Of a DNA stretch of 64,000 nt, positions 15,642-24,105 are shown piece after piece; position 1 is the first letter of the stretch; each line of letters begins with the position of its first letter. The translations under genes and the position numbers were made by a program. The notes under the pieces are model-generated. The model had not been told where the DNA came from and ran no database searches. It was given only the letters and a program-made list of their open reading frames with translations. Source of the DNA: Bdellovibrio sp. ZAP7 (lineage in GTDB: Bacteria; Bdellovibrionota; UBA1018; CAIMNF01); assembly GCA_945874535.1 (NCBI GenBank), contig CAMCGZ010000007.1, forward strand, positions 1 through 64,000. Direction: 5' to 3'.

Positions 15642-15989
15642 ATGACCATGGGCCAGGACAAAGGATTGACGCACAAAGATGATTCGAGCGGAGGCGTGGC
15701 GGTGCAAGAGGCGGTTCCGAAAACCGCCGAGCCGAAGCGTTATGCGGTCCTGCTTCACAATGACGATTATACAACCATGGAATTTGTCGTCGAGGTCTTG
15801 ACGAACGACTTTTCGAAACCATCTGTAGAAGCGTTGGCCTTGATGTTGAAGGTTCACGAAGAGGGTAAAGCCGTAGCCGGCATTTACTCGTTCGAGATCG
15901 CGGAGTCCAAGGTCGAAAAAGTCACGGATAAAGCGCGACGCTCCGGGTATCCCCTGAAGCTGAGCCTCGAGCCCGTGGAAAGGAGTTAG
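15642..15989 (+). CDS. clpS: ATP-dependent Clp protease adaptor ClpS
   Basis: A 115-residue adaptor that delivers N-degron substrates to ClpA. The core shows RYAVLLHNDDYTTMEFVVEVL, with the NDD that contacts the substrate N-terminus, followed by KVHEEGKAVAG and a C-terminal SGYPLKLSLEP. The start could be 15642 or the ATG two codons later; AGGA at 15626-15629 fits the first better. The N-terminal tail of about 30 residues is of the flexible kind that controls ClpA. It lies 3 bp upstream of clpA, the standard arrangement. Confidence 0.93.
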   Translation: MTMGQDKGLTHKDDSSGGVAVQEAVPKTAEPKRYAVLLHNDDYTTMEFVVEVLTNDFSKPSVEALALMLKVHEEGKAVAGIYSFEIAESKVEKVTDKARRSGYPLKLSLEPVERS

Positions 15990-15992
15990 GAC

Positions 15993-18329
15993 ATGATCGG
16001 AAAAAGAGCCGAAGCGGTTTTGAATCGCGGCCTGGCTAACGCTGTGGAAAGCAAGCATGAGTTTCTCACTCTCGAGCATGTGATGCTGGTATTGCTCGAC
16101 GAGCCCGAAGTGATGCAGGTGCTCGAGGCATGCAAGGGCGACATCGGTCGACTGAAGACTGACTTGAAGGCTTACCTCCAGAAGGAGGTTCCACTGGCGC
16201 CCAAGACCGAAAAGGGCGATCCGGAAAATCCGATTGCCACCCTCGGTGTCCAGCGATTGGTTCAGCGGGCCATTTTCCAGGTTCAGTCCGCAGGAAAAAC
16301 GGAAATCGAGCCTGCGGATCTGCTGGTTGCCATCTTTCAAGCCAAGGACTCTTGGTCCTTGTACCTGCTCGGGCAGCAAGGTGTGGAACGGTTGGATGTG
16401 GTGAACTTCCTAAGTCACGGGCAAACCTCGGACGACGCGGCATCGGGTCCGACACCGGAAGCCGCAGAGGCCCCCAAGTCTTCAGAAGGGCGGGCATCGG
16501 CCAATGACGCACTTTCGAGCTACACTGCGAATTTGAACGAATCTGCCAAACAGGGCCGTTTGGATCCCTTGGTTGGCAGGAAGACCGAGCTCGATCGGGT
16601 GATCCAGACCCTTTGCCGAAGAAGAAAAAACAATCCTCTTCTGGTTGGTGAAGCGGGTGTCGGGAAGACCGCGATTGCCGAAGGTCTTGCCCAACGGATT
16701 GTATCGGGTGATGTTCCGGAGCTTCTGAAACAAGCTGTGGTTTATTCTTTGGATCTCGGCTCACTCCTGGCGGGCACCAAGTTCCGGGGGGACTTCGAGC
16801 AGAGAATGAAGCGCATTATTCAAGCGCTTGAAGTGAAACATAATAAAGGGGTATTTCCCATTTTGTTCATCGACGAGATCCACACCATCATCGGTGCAGG
16901 ATCGGTCAATGGTGGCACGGTGGATGCCGCCAACCTGCTGAAACCCATGCTCGCCCGTGGTGAGATCCGTTGCTTCGGATCGACCACTTTCGCCGAGTAC
17001 CGTACCATCTTCGGCAAGGATCAGGCGCTCTCGAGGCGGTTTCAGAAAGTGGAAGTGCCCGAGCCCACCCAGGATGAGACGATCCAGATTCTGCACGGTC
17101 TGAGGCCCCAGTTCGAAACGCACCACCATGTGGTGTATTCCCAGGATTCGATCAAGACTGCGGTGGAACTCTCGGTCAAGCATCTCACTGACCGATTCCT
17201 GCCTGACAAGGCGATCGATGTCCTCGACGAGGTGGGAGCCAAGCTCCGCATCAAACGGATGAAAGACGGGATTCCCGAGGATGCTCCTCCGACCGAGGTG
17301 ACCGCTCTGGATGTGGAAGAGATGATCGCCCAGATGGCGCGGATTCCTGCCAAGACAGTCACCCATTCGCAAAAGGATCGCTTGCAGGGGCTCGATCGGA
17401 ATCTCAAGCTGAGTATTTTCGGACAGGATTCTGCTGTCGACCGGATTGTGTCTTCCATCCGTTTGGCTCGATCGGGTCTGCGGAGTGGAGATAAGCCGAT
17501 CGGCTCATTTCTTTTTTGTGGGCCGACCGGGGTCGGAAAGACCGAGTTATCCAAGCAGTTGGCCAGCCACATGGGAGTCGCCTTTTTGCGATTCGACATG
17601 TCCGAATACATGGAGCAACACACCGTCTCGCGCTTGATCGGGGCACCCCCGGGTTATGTCGGCTTCGAGCAGGCGGGGCTGCTCACGGATGCGGTCATGA
17701 AGAATCCCCATTCCGTGGTATTGCTCGATGAGATCGAAAAAGCCCATCCGAGCGTTTGGAATATTCTGCTTCAGGTGATGGATCACGGATTTCTCACCGA
17801 CAACAATGGCAAGAAGGCCGACTTCAGGAATGTCATCCTGATCATGACTTCCAATGTCGGATCGAGGGATGCGGAACGCAGAATGGTCGGTTTTGTCAGT
17901 GATCTCGCAGGTTCCGATGCCTCACAAAAAGAACTCGAGCGGGTGTTCTCACCCGAGTTCCGGAACCGGCTGGATGCGATCACTTTTTTCAGTCCGATGG
18001 ACATGCGCATGATGGATCAGGTTGTCGGCAAACAGATTGTCGAGCTGGAGCACCTCCTTCTCGCCAAGCATGTTGAGATCGAGTTCGAACCCGAGGTCCG
18101 GACCTGGCTTGCAGAAAAGGGTTATGACCGGAAAATGGGAGCCCGTCCTTTGGCTCGGGTGATCCAGGACGAGATCAAGCGGCCCCTTTCGGAAGAGATC
18201 TTGTTCGGGAAGCTCGAGCAAGGCGGTGCTGTCCGAGTGGTCTTGAAAGACGGGAAGCCGCACTTTGTGGTGGAAGCCCGTGCCCCGAGTGGAGCGGTTT
18301 CTACAACAGCTGAAAAAGCCGAATCCTGA
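15993..18329 (+). CDS. clpA: ATP-dependent Clp protease ATP-binding subunit ClpA
   Basis: A 778-residue AAA+ unfoldase for ClpP with two ATPase modules. The N-domain (about 1-140) binds ClpS. The first module has Walker A GEAGVGKTA and ILFIDEIHTIIGAG. The second has GPTGVGKTELSKQLA and VVLLDEIEKAHPSVWN. The short linker without a coiled-coil M-domain separates it from ClpB. The ClpP-docking tripeptide expected before SPEFRNRLD appears as Val-Gly-Phe in RRMVGFVSD, an accepted [LIV]-G-[FL] form. A Pro/Ser-rich linker (about 147-170) follows the N-domain. No clpP is in the window. Confidence 0.95.
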   Translation: MIGKRAEAVLNRGLANAVESKHEFLTLEHVMLVLLDEPEVMQVLEACKGDIGRLKTDLKAYLQKEVPLAPKTEKGDPENPIATLGVQRLVQRAIFQVQSAGKTEIEPADLLVAIFQAKDSWSLYLLGQQGVERLDVVNFLSHGQTSDDAASGPTPEAAEAPKSSEGRASANDALSSYTANLNESAKQGRLDPLVGRKTELDRVIQTLCRRRKNNPLLVGEAGVGKTAIAEGLAQRIVSGDVPELLKQAVVYSLDLGSLLAGTKFRGDFEQRMKRIIQALEVKHNKGVFPILFIDEIHTIIGAGSVNGGTVDAANLLKPMLARGEIRCFGSTTFAEYRTIFGKDQALSRRFQKVEVPEPTQDETIQILHGLRPQFETHHHVVYSQDSIKTAVELSVKHLTDRFLPDKAIDVLDEVGAKLRIKRMKDGIPEDAPPTEVTALDVEEMIAQMARIPAKTVTHSQKDRLQGLDRNLKLSIFGQDSAVDRIVSSIRLARSGLRSGDKPIGSFLFCGPTGVGKTELSKQLASHMGVAFLRFDMSEYMEQHTVSRLIGAPPGYVGFEQAGLLTDAVMKNPHSVVLLDEIEKAHPSVWNILLQVMDHGFLTDNNGKKADFRNVILIMTSNVGSRDAERRMVGFVSDLAGSDASQKELERVFSPEFRNRLDAITFFSPMDMRMMDQVVGKQIVELEHLLLAKHVEIEFEPEVRTWLAEKGYDRKMGARPLARVIQDEIKRPLSEEILFGKLEQGGAVRVVLKDGKPHFVVEARAPSGAVSTTAEKAES

Positions 18330-18468
18330 TTCGGGGCAAAGAGTGGTGCCAGAAGGGGTCCAGACCTCTAGGAGCCGTTTTGGCTCCGGCGATTCGAAGA
18401 AATCGGCTGCTGCGCATTAAATTTCTGGAATCATTGAATTAAAAAGAGTGTTCCGTTGCCCTTGGTTT

Positions 18469-18484
18469 TGGCACGGGATTCGCT
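18469..18484 (+). promoter_or_regulatory. Sigma54-type (-24/-12) promoter candidate for the DUF4360 gene
   Basis: TGGCACGGGATTCGCT has GG and GC separated by exactly 10 bases and differs from the TGGCAC-N5-TTGCW consensus by one base. It lies about 70 bp upstream of the ATG at 18553 in the 223-bp gap after clpA. The rest of that gap holds a small hairpin (18371-18387) without a T-run and nothing else I can identify. No enhancer-binding site was recognised. Confidence 0.45.
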
Positions 18485-18552
18485 GAGTGGATGTTCCATG
18501 AGGGAAAGTTCCTTCAAACCACACACGATTCCACCAAAGGGGGGCGGAACAC

Positions 18553-19650
18553 ATGCAGAACTATTCGTATCGACTCATCCTCGCAATCCTGATGTTTGCG
18601 ATTGCCGGAAAGGCCATGGCTCAAGTGCCGGGCGATCAGATCCGGCTAGGGACTCCGACTTATGCGGGCACCGGGTGTCCGCTGGGTACCGTATCAGCGA
18701 CCTTGAGTCCGGATGCCCAGAGTCTGAGTATCCTGTTCGGTTCTTTCCAGGCGCAGGCCGGGGGCATGTCTGGAAACACTGTCGATCGGAAAGCCTGTAA
18801 CATCGCCATTCCCGTCAATGTTCCTGGGGGCTACTCGGTATCGGTCATCAAGATCGATTATCGCGGCTACTCCAGGCTGCCCATGAATGCGAGTGCGACC
18901 TTTGATGTCGAGTATTTCTTCGCAGGACAGAACGGACCCGCTTATCACAAGAGTTTCGTCGGTGCGAACGACGGCAACTTCAACTTGAACAACAACCTCG
19001 TGGCTACGGCCAATGTGTGGTCACCCTGCGGCCAAGATGTGAATTTGAGAACCAATACCAGTATTGCTGTTCAGACGAACGGAATGAACGAACAGTCGAT
19101 CATGACTTTGGATTCGGCTGATCTGTCTGCCGGAGTGGTGTACCAACTCCAATGGAGGACTTGTGGAGGAGGGAGTCCCGGGAATGGCGGTTGGGGCAAT
19201 GGTGGAAGCTATCCGCAGCCGACTCCTGTTCCGAACCCGAATCCCTATCCGTATCCCGGGCAAGTTGGACCTTGCGTGATCAACTCCTACTACGATCAGC
19301 GCGGATTCCAGGTGTTCATGGTGAAGGATGGAACCGGACGCGTGATGGGGAATACCGTGCAGTATGCGGAAGCTCTCCGAATTGCCGAACAATCACGGGC
19401 CATGGGATTCTGCTCGGGAATCGTGAACAATGTCCAGCAGGGTGGATACCCCGGACAGGGTGGATACCCCGGACAGGGTGGATACCCCGGAAATGGTGGA
19501 ATGTATGGCCGGTGTCAGATCATGGCGGGAGGCAACGCCTACGGGCAACGCTTCTACCGGGTGGTGGATGGCTCAGGGCGGATCCTGTTCAATACTCCGG
19601 ACTACAATCAAGCGATGCAATTCACTCAAATGAATCCAGCTTGTAGATGA
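18553..19650 (+). CDS. Secreted DUF4360 protein with duplicated Cys-bounded C-terminal modules
   Basis: A 365-residue exported protein with a signal peptide (about 1-23, ending KAMA-QVPG). Residues about 30-205 match the DUF4360 pattern: GTGCPLGTVSATLSPD, ILFGSFQAQ, KACNIAIPVNVPGGYSVS, YRGY, and the final LQWRTC. A Gly/Pro linker with NPNPYPYPG follows, then two similar modules of about 45 residues, each bounded by Cys and carrying R-F-x-V-x-x-DG-x-GR-x-x-x-NT. The modules are separated by a GGYPGQ hexapeptide repeat. The function of DUF4360 is unknown. It is preceded by a sigma54-like promoter and followed by a strong terminator, so it is probably monocistronic. Confidence 0.8.
   Translation: MQNYSYRLILAILMFAIAGKAMAQVPGDQIRLGTPTYAGTGCPLGTVSATLSPDAQSLSILFGSFQAQAGGMSGNTVDRKACNIAIPVNVPGGYSVSVIKIDYRGYSRLPMNASATFDVEYFFAGQNGPAYHKSFVGANDGNFNLNNNLVATANVWSPCGQDVNLRTNTSIAVQTNGMNEQSIMTLDSADLSAGVVYQLQWRTCGGGSPGNGGWGNGGSYPQPTPVPNPNPYPYPGQVGPCVINSYYDQRGFQVFMVKDGTGRVMGNTVQYAEALRIAEQSRAMGFCSGIVNNVQQGGYPGQGGYPGQGGYPGNGGMYGRCQIMAGGNAYGQRFYRVVDGSGRILFNTPDYNQAMQFTQMNPACR
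19441..19494 (+). repeat. Three tandem 18-bp repeats encoding GGYPGQ
   Basis: The unit GGTGGATACCCCGGACAG occurs twice perfectly and a third time with a changed end (GGAAAT). It encodes GGYPGQ-GGYPGQ-GGYPGN between the two duplicated modules. Near-identity at the DNA level suggests recent expansion; the copy number may vary among strains. Confidence 0.9.
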
Positions 19651-19681
19651 AGCAGGTGAAGAACTGAAGGAATGAATCGAG

Positions 19682-19710
19682 CCCGGGGGGCATGGCCCTC
19701 CGGGTTTTTT
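19682..19710 (+). terminator. Rho-independent terminator after the DUF4360 gene
   Basis: A 10-bp GC-rich stem (CCCGG at the base, closing on an ATG loop, with one G-T pair) is followed by six T. The T-run is on the plus strand, so it ends the secreted-protein transcript. It reaches the stop codon of the convergent permease. Confidence 0.85.
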
Positions 19711-21062
19711 CATACGCGAATTCCAAACGCTCCGAGGAGTACCACGATCAGGAATCCGATGCCGATCGGCCCAACCCGCAAGTAAGCTTCTTTTTCTCCG
19801 ATTTGATCGTGCAGGATACTCCGGACAGCCACAATCGATTGAAAAGCGAGGGGAACTCCCACCGCGCTTCCGGCTGCGAGTGCTGCGAAGTGGGCGGGTT
19901 CGACCACTTTCGAAAGCAGTAGATTCGACATGGTCGAAGTGCCGACACAGATCGATCCCAAGAACCCGATGACCGGGGCGCCTTCCCTGAGCCAGAAAGA
20001 AGGCAGTGAGCCGGTGAGCACTTCGAGACTTCCGTTCACCCGGAGTTGCTGAACCAGGAAGGTGGTGCAAAAAAAGACGAACAGAGTTTTCCGCGAGCGG
20101 ATCGCAGTTTCGAGTACAATCGCACGAAGCGAGTGGAGTCGCTTGACGGTTGGAATCATGAGCAAGCCGAAAAGGATGAAGACCATCCCGGGGTTGAAAA
20201 TCCTGATCTCGGATCCTTCGAAGCGACGATCCATCCAGATCGACTTCCCGGCCCACATGCAAATCAGCAAGAGGCCATAGACCGATAACCCTTTCCATTC
20301 CAAATCCGTTTGCGATGAGTCACCGAACAGTTGGCGTGCGCTCCAGAGTCCGTAAGCAAATGTAACGAATGCAGGTCCGAGAGCTGAGAGTTCGGGCCCG
20401 GTTTGTGAAATGAACACACCGGAGCCGATATAGACCCCGCTCAATGACAGGGTCCAGAGGAGCTCTTTCAGTTGCCATCGACCGGCAATCAATCGGGCCG
20501 AGATCAAAGGAGCAATGACCATCAAGGGAACCAAGTGGAGAAAAATCTCATGTGCAGGGGAGGCATCCGGAAATCCAAGTCGGGTGGGGGTTCCGAGAGC
20601 TCCATAGGGGATTCCCACCACACAACTGAGGAATGGCAGTAGCGCGCACCATTTCAGCTCAAAGTGAAGGGCCATGAGGATGGGGGCGATCACCAAGGTG
20701 GGCGTTCCGAACCCGCTCGAACCCTCGACCATCAGTGCGAGTGGGAAAGATACCAGGATTCCCTGAACGACACGGTTCGGTGTGATGGCCCGGACCAGTC
20801 GGGCCAGAGAGTCGATGACCCCGGATTTACGAGCCATTTCCAGAAAGAAAAAAGCGCCGATCAGGATGAACCCGATTTCGAAGGTGAGAATGATGGTTTT
20901 TTGCGTTGCCCGGGACCAAACTGCAGCATCGGCCCGGAACAGGGTTCCGGTGAGTAGGGTGCCGCTGAGCATAGCGTAGAACGAAGCGTAGGTGAGAGGC
21001 AGGCGTAAACCCGCAAATCCCAAAAAAAGAATCAAGAAGGGGATCAATGCCGCGACTTGCAT
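19710..21062 (-). CDS. L-lactate permease family transporter
   Basis: A 450-residue polytopic inner-membrane protein of the LctP/LldP family, importing lactate or glycolate with protons. Recognisable segments are LTYASFYAMLSGTLLTGTLF, LMVEGSSGFGTPTLVIAPIL, GIPYGALGTPTRLG and, near the C-terminus, GFLGSICVGTSTMSNLLLS and AGSAVGVPLAFQSIVAV. It is somewhat shorter than E. coli LldP (about 550). The ATG at 21062 was chosen; another at 21107 would add 15 residues, and neither has a good ribosome site. It is divergent from an FAD-linked 2-hydroxyacid dehydrogenase, which fits joint lactate use. Confidence 0.85.
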   Translation of the reverse strand: MQVAALIPFLILFLGFAGLRLPLTYASFYAMLSGTLLTGTLFRADAAVWSRATQKTIILTFEIGFILIGAFFFLEMARKSGVIDSLARLVRAITPNRVVQGILVSFPLALMVEGSSGFGTPTLVIAPILMALHFELKWCALLPFLSCVVGIPYGALGTPTRLGFPDASPAHEIFLHLVPLMVIAPLISARLIAGRWQLKELLWTLSLSGVYIGSGVFISQTGPELSALGPAFVTFAYGLWSARQLFGDSSQTDLEWKGLSVYGLLLICMWAGKSIWMDRRFEGSEIRIFNPGMVFILFGLLMIPTVKRLHSLRAIVLETAIRSRKTLFVFFCTTFLVQQLRVNGSLEVLTGSLPSFWLREGAPVIGFLGSICVGTSTMSNLLLSKVVEPAHFAALAAGSAVGVPLAFQSIVAVRSILHDQIGEKEAYLRVGPIGIGFLIVVLLGAFGIRV

Positions 21063-21155
21063 AGGGGAGTGGTGCCGAGCATAGCCCCGATATGTGCTGA
21101 AAACCATTAAAAAATCGCTTGATGGGAGCTCCTCCTTTCGCCTAACCTTGAAGCC

Positions 21156-22553
21156 GTGAACGACCTTGTTGCCCTGCTTCGTACAGTTCTGGGTCCGAAT
21201 TCGGTATCTGTCGATCCCGGTGATCTGCAGGCTTACGGGAAGGATTGGACGAAGGCTCATGAGCCTGCGCCGCTCGCCATTTGTTTCCCTTCTTCGACTG
21301 ATGAAGTTTCCCGGCTTCTGTCTTTTTGCTTCAAGGAGAATCTTGCCGTCGTTCCATCAGGTGGACGAACCGGACTGGCCGGGGGAGCTGTTGCCGCCCG
21401 GGGTGAAGTGGTTCTCAGTCTGGATCGGATGAGACAAATGGGACCCGTGGATCCACTCGCACTCACCGTTGCGGTCGAGGCAGGTGCGGTGACCGAGGCG
21501 GTACACGAGCACTGCAAGCCCTACGGTTTGACCTGGCCGGTGGATTTCGCCTCAAAAGGGTCGTCCACTGTGGGGGGTAATATCGCGACGAATGCGGGTG
21601 GAGTCAGGGTGATCCGTTACGGACTCACCCGGAACTGGGTGCTCGGTCTGACTGTGGTCCTGATGGACGGGACGATCCTCCGGATGAATGGCTCCCTCGA
21701 AAAAAACAACACCGGTATCGATCTGCGACAGGTCTTCATCGGGAGTGAGGGCATTCTCGGTGTGATCACCGAAACCGTTTTGAAGCTGACCACTCTTCCG
21801 CGGGATCGGGAAGTGTTCTTGTTCGGACTTTCAGATCTGGGGTCTGTATTCGAGCTCTTTGAGGCGGCTCGAAAAAGCGGAATGGTCGTCAATGCCTTCG
21901 AATGTTTCTCACAGGATTGCCTCGAACAGGTCCTGGCCCTCCGGAATTTATCCGCACCTTTTGCTTCGCCTTGCGCTCAGTATGTCCTTCTCGAGGTGGA
22001 ACGAGCCGAAGGAAGCACCGTCCAGGAAAGACTGGAACATTGGCTCACGGGGCTGATGGAGTCGGGATTGGTGAAGGATGCCGTACTGGCCCAGTCTGAA
22101 AAGGAGGCGGCCAACCTGTGGGCGATGCGAGAGGGGATTTCCGAATCTCTCGCCCACCTCGGGCTCCTCCACAAGCATGACATTTCACTCCCCATCCACA
22201 GGTTGAAGGAGTTCATAGAAGTCTGGACCCGGGATATCGATCTGAACTATCCGGGGCTCAAACCATATATTTTCGGGCACATTGGCGATGGCAATCTCCA
22301 TGTGAATCTGATGAAGCCGGAGAGCATGTCGGTTCCGGAATTCAAGGCGCTTTGCAAAAAAGCGGATGAGGGCATGTTCGCTTGGATCCGGAAGTTCGAA
22401 GGATCGGTCTCTGCCGAGCACGGAATCGGCATGCTGAAGCGGCACTTGCTCGCTTATTCGAGATCCGAAGACGAAATCCGTCTGATGCGACAGATGAAGC
22501 AGGTGTTCGACCCGAAGGGCTTGCTCAATCCGGGGAAGGTTCTTCCCGAATGA
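21156..22553 (+). CDS. FAD-linked D-2-hydroxyacid (D-lactate/glycolate) dehydrogenase
   Basis: A 465-residue flavoenzyme of the GlcD/Dld family that oxidises D-lactate, glycolate or D-2-hydroxyglutarate and passes electrons to quinone or an electron-transfer flavoprotein. The FAD-binding part has PSGGRTGLAGGAV, GSSTVGGNIATNAGGV and IGSEGILGVITE. The C-terminal part has GHIGDGNLHVN, SVSAEHGIGMLK and FDPKGLLNPGK. It starts at a GTG. The divergent lactate permease favours D-lactate as substrate, but the family cannot be resolved further by eye. Its stop overlaps the glycosyltransferase start as ATGA. Confidence 0.87.
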   Translation: MNDLVALLRTVLGPNSVSVDPGDLQAYGKDWTKAHEPAPLAICFPSSTDEVSRLLSFCFKENLAVVPSGGRTGLAGGAVAARGEVVLSLDRMRQMGPVDPLALTVAVEAGAVTEAVHEHCKPYGLTWPVDFASKGSSTVGGNIATNAGGVRVIRYGLTRNWVLGLTVVLMDGTILRMNGSLEKNNTGIDLRQVFIGSEGILGVITETVLKLTTLPRDREVFLFGLSDLGSVFELFEAARKSGMVVNAFECFSQDCLEQVLALRNLSAPFASPCAQYVLLEVERAEGSTVQERLEHWLTGLMESGLVKDAVLAQSEKEAANLWAMREGISESLAHLGLLHKHDISLPIHRLKEFIEVWTRDIDLNYPGLKPYIFGHIGDGNLHVNLMKPESMSVPEFKALCKKADEGMFAWIRKFEGSVSAEHGIGMLKRHLLAYSRSEDEIRLMRQMKQVFDPKGLLNPGKVLPE

Positions 22554-23341
22554 CAGATTCCGGTGCATCCACGCGAATTCCGGTTTCCGCGGTTCTGATT
22601 GTGAAAAACGAGCGGAACCAACTCGAAACCACTCTGCCTCTACTCCGGTTTTGTGACGAGATCGTGGTGGTGGACAGCGGGAGCGATGACGGAACGATCG
22701 AATTTGCAACCCGTGCCGGATGCCGGGTGATTCAGCAGGAGTTTCTCGGTTTCGGCGCCCAGAAGGCTTTTGCCGTGAATCAAGCCCGGAATGATTGGGT
22801 GCTCAACATCGATGCGGATGAGAAAGTAACCGAAGGGTTGGAGCGTGAGATCCGGGAATACCTTTCCAAGGCCGGGCAGGACGATTCTGGTCTTGAGATT
22901 CCAAGACGGCTGGTGTTCATGGGTACCGAATTCCGGCATGGCAGGGAGTCTCGCGACCTGGTGCTCAGACTGTTCAGAAGGTCGGCAGGGAACTTCGATC
23001 AGGCGGCGGTACACGAGAAAGTCAGGCTCCACCGGGGGCAGGTTCATCGGGCAGAGGGAGCGCTCCTTCATGAGAGCTATCCCTCACTGAAGGCCTATGT
23101 TTCGAAGATGAACCGCTATACCAGTCTCGGGGCGGAAGAATTGCTGCGCAAGCAGCCGGACCGGATGGCGTTGGTTTATGCCGCAGTGTTTCCGGCCAAG
23201 TTTTTGCAGTTCCTGCTCCTCCATGGAAACCTATTGAATGGTAGGGCGGGGTGGTGCTGGAGTGCCCTGTCTGCCTTTGCCTTCTTTGTGAAGCACCTGA
23301 AGCTCCATGAGTTGAAATCCCGGAAAAGCCCGTTAGACTGA
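22550..23341 (+). CDS. Glycosyltransferase family 2 (LPS-core WaaE/KdtX-like)
   Basis: A 263-residue GT-A fold enzyme probably adding a sugar to lipopolysaccharide core on the inner face of the inner membrane. It shows VSAVLIVKNERNQLETTL, EIVVVDSGSDDGT and the metal-binding DWVLNIDADEKVT. The region RRLVFMGTEFRHG followed by DLVLRLFRR and AVHEKV is typical of the WaaE/KdtX-like branch. The start at 22550 overlaps the dehydrogenase stop (ATGA); a longer frame upstream lies inside that gene. Donor and acceptor are unknown. Confidence 0.85.
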   Translation: MTDSGASTRIPVSAVLIVKNERNQLETTLPLLRFCDEIVVVDSGSDDGTIEFATRAGCRVIQQEFLGFGAQKAFAVNQARNDWVLNIDADEKVTEGLEREIREYLSKAGQDDSGLEIPRRLVFMGTEFRHGRESRDLVLRLFRRSAGNFDQAAVHEKVRLHRGQVHRAEGALLHESYPSLKAYVSKMNRYTSLGAEELLRKQPDRMALVYAAVFPAKFLQFLLLHGNLLNGRAGWCWSALSAFAFFVKHLKLHELKSRKSPLD

Positions 23342-23345
23342 AGGA

Positions 23346-24035
23346 ATGAAAACATTCCAATTGACGCTTCTATCAGTCTTCTTTTTGACCGTACCTGGTT
23401 TATCCCTTGCGGGTGACGAGAACCAGGTTGCACCCGATTCCCAATACCAGAATTGGGAGTTGATCGCGAACAAGGACGGGATCAAAACCTTCCAGCGTGA
23501 CACCGACCAGGGGATTGTCGGGTTCCGTGGAGAGACTGTGATGGATGCCTCCATCGAGCAAATTGCCACTGTCCTTGCCGACATGCCGAGCCGGAAGAAG
23601 TGGATGGACGAAGTGGTCGAGGCCCGTCGGGTCCGGATGAGCTCGATTTTTGACCGGGTCGAATACAACCACACCGCGGTACCTTGGCCATTTCAGAATC
23701 GCGATTTTGTCTATTCAGCCAAAGTGGCGGTCAATACCAAGGAAAAAAACATGATCATCACCATGCAGTCGGTGGAAGATGCTGAATTGCCTCCTCAGGA
23801 CGGGATCGTACGCGGTCAGATGCACCTCAGCCGTTACTTCCTGAAGTCACTCGACGGAGGCAAGAAGACCTTCGTGACGGTGGAGATCATTGTCGACCCG
23901 AAGGGTGCGATTCCAAAGTGGATCGTTCGCTTGAAGCAGAAGAAATGGCCACGGAATACTCTGACCGGACTAGGGAAGTACATCGCGAACAATCAGATCG
24001 ACATTCCGAAAGAGTTCAAAGTATTCGGTAAGTGA
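23346..24035 (+). CDS. Exported START/SRPBCC-domain protein
   Basis: A 229-residue protein with a signal peptide (about 1-22, ending LSLA-GDEN). The rest resembles a START lipid-binding domain: WELIANKDGIKTFQRDTDQ, FRGETVMDASIEQIATVLAD, WMDEVVEARRV, VPWPFQNRDFVYSAKV and the C-terminal amphipathic helix region. START domains bind hydrophobic ligands, and the periplasmic location suggests a lipid-handling role, which is inference. It starts 4 bp after the glycosyltransferase and ends before a strong terminator, so it closes this operon. Confidence 0.78.
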   Translation: MKTFQLTLLSVFFLTVPGLSLAGDENQVAPDSQYQNWELIANKDGIKTFQRDTDQGIVGFRGETVMDASIEQIATVLADMPSRKKWMDEVVEARRVRMSSIFDRVEYNHTAVPWPFQNRDFVYSAKVAVNTKEKNMIITMQSVEDAELPPQDGIVRGQMHLSRYFLKSLDGGKKTFVTVEIIVDPKGAIPKWIVRLKQKKWPRNTLTGLGKYIANNQIDIPKEFKVFGK

Positions 24036-24070
24036 TCGCACTGTTAGTGGGTGAATTCGAGTTTGAATTG

Positions 24071-24104
24071 AGCCGGGAGGAGTCGAATCCTCCCGGCTTT
24101 TTGT
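24071..24104 (+). terminator. Rho-independent terminator after the START gene
   Basis: A perfect 11-bp stem, AGCCGGGAGGA pairing with TCCTCCCGGCT, has a six-base loop and is followed by TTTTTGTTT on the plus strand. There is no matching T-run on the minus strand, so it serves the plus-strand operon. Confidence 0.9.
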
Positions 24105-24105
24105 T

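Noticed and set aside
18371-18387. GGAGCC/GGCTCC hairpin after clpA as terminator
   Set aside because: The 6-bp stem is not followed by a T-run on either strand.
19441-19494. Possible CRISPR-like direct repeats
   Set aside because: Three 18-bp units are immediately tandem without spacers and are in frame within a coding sequence.
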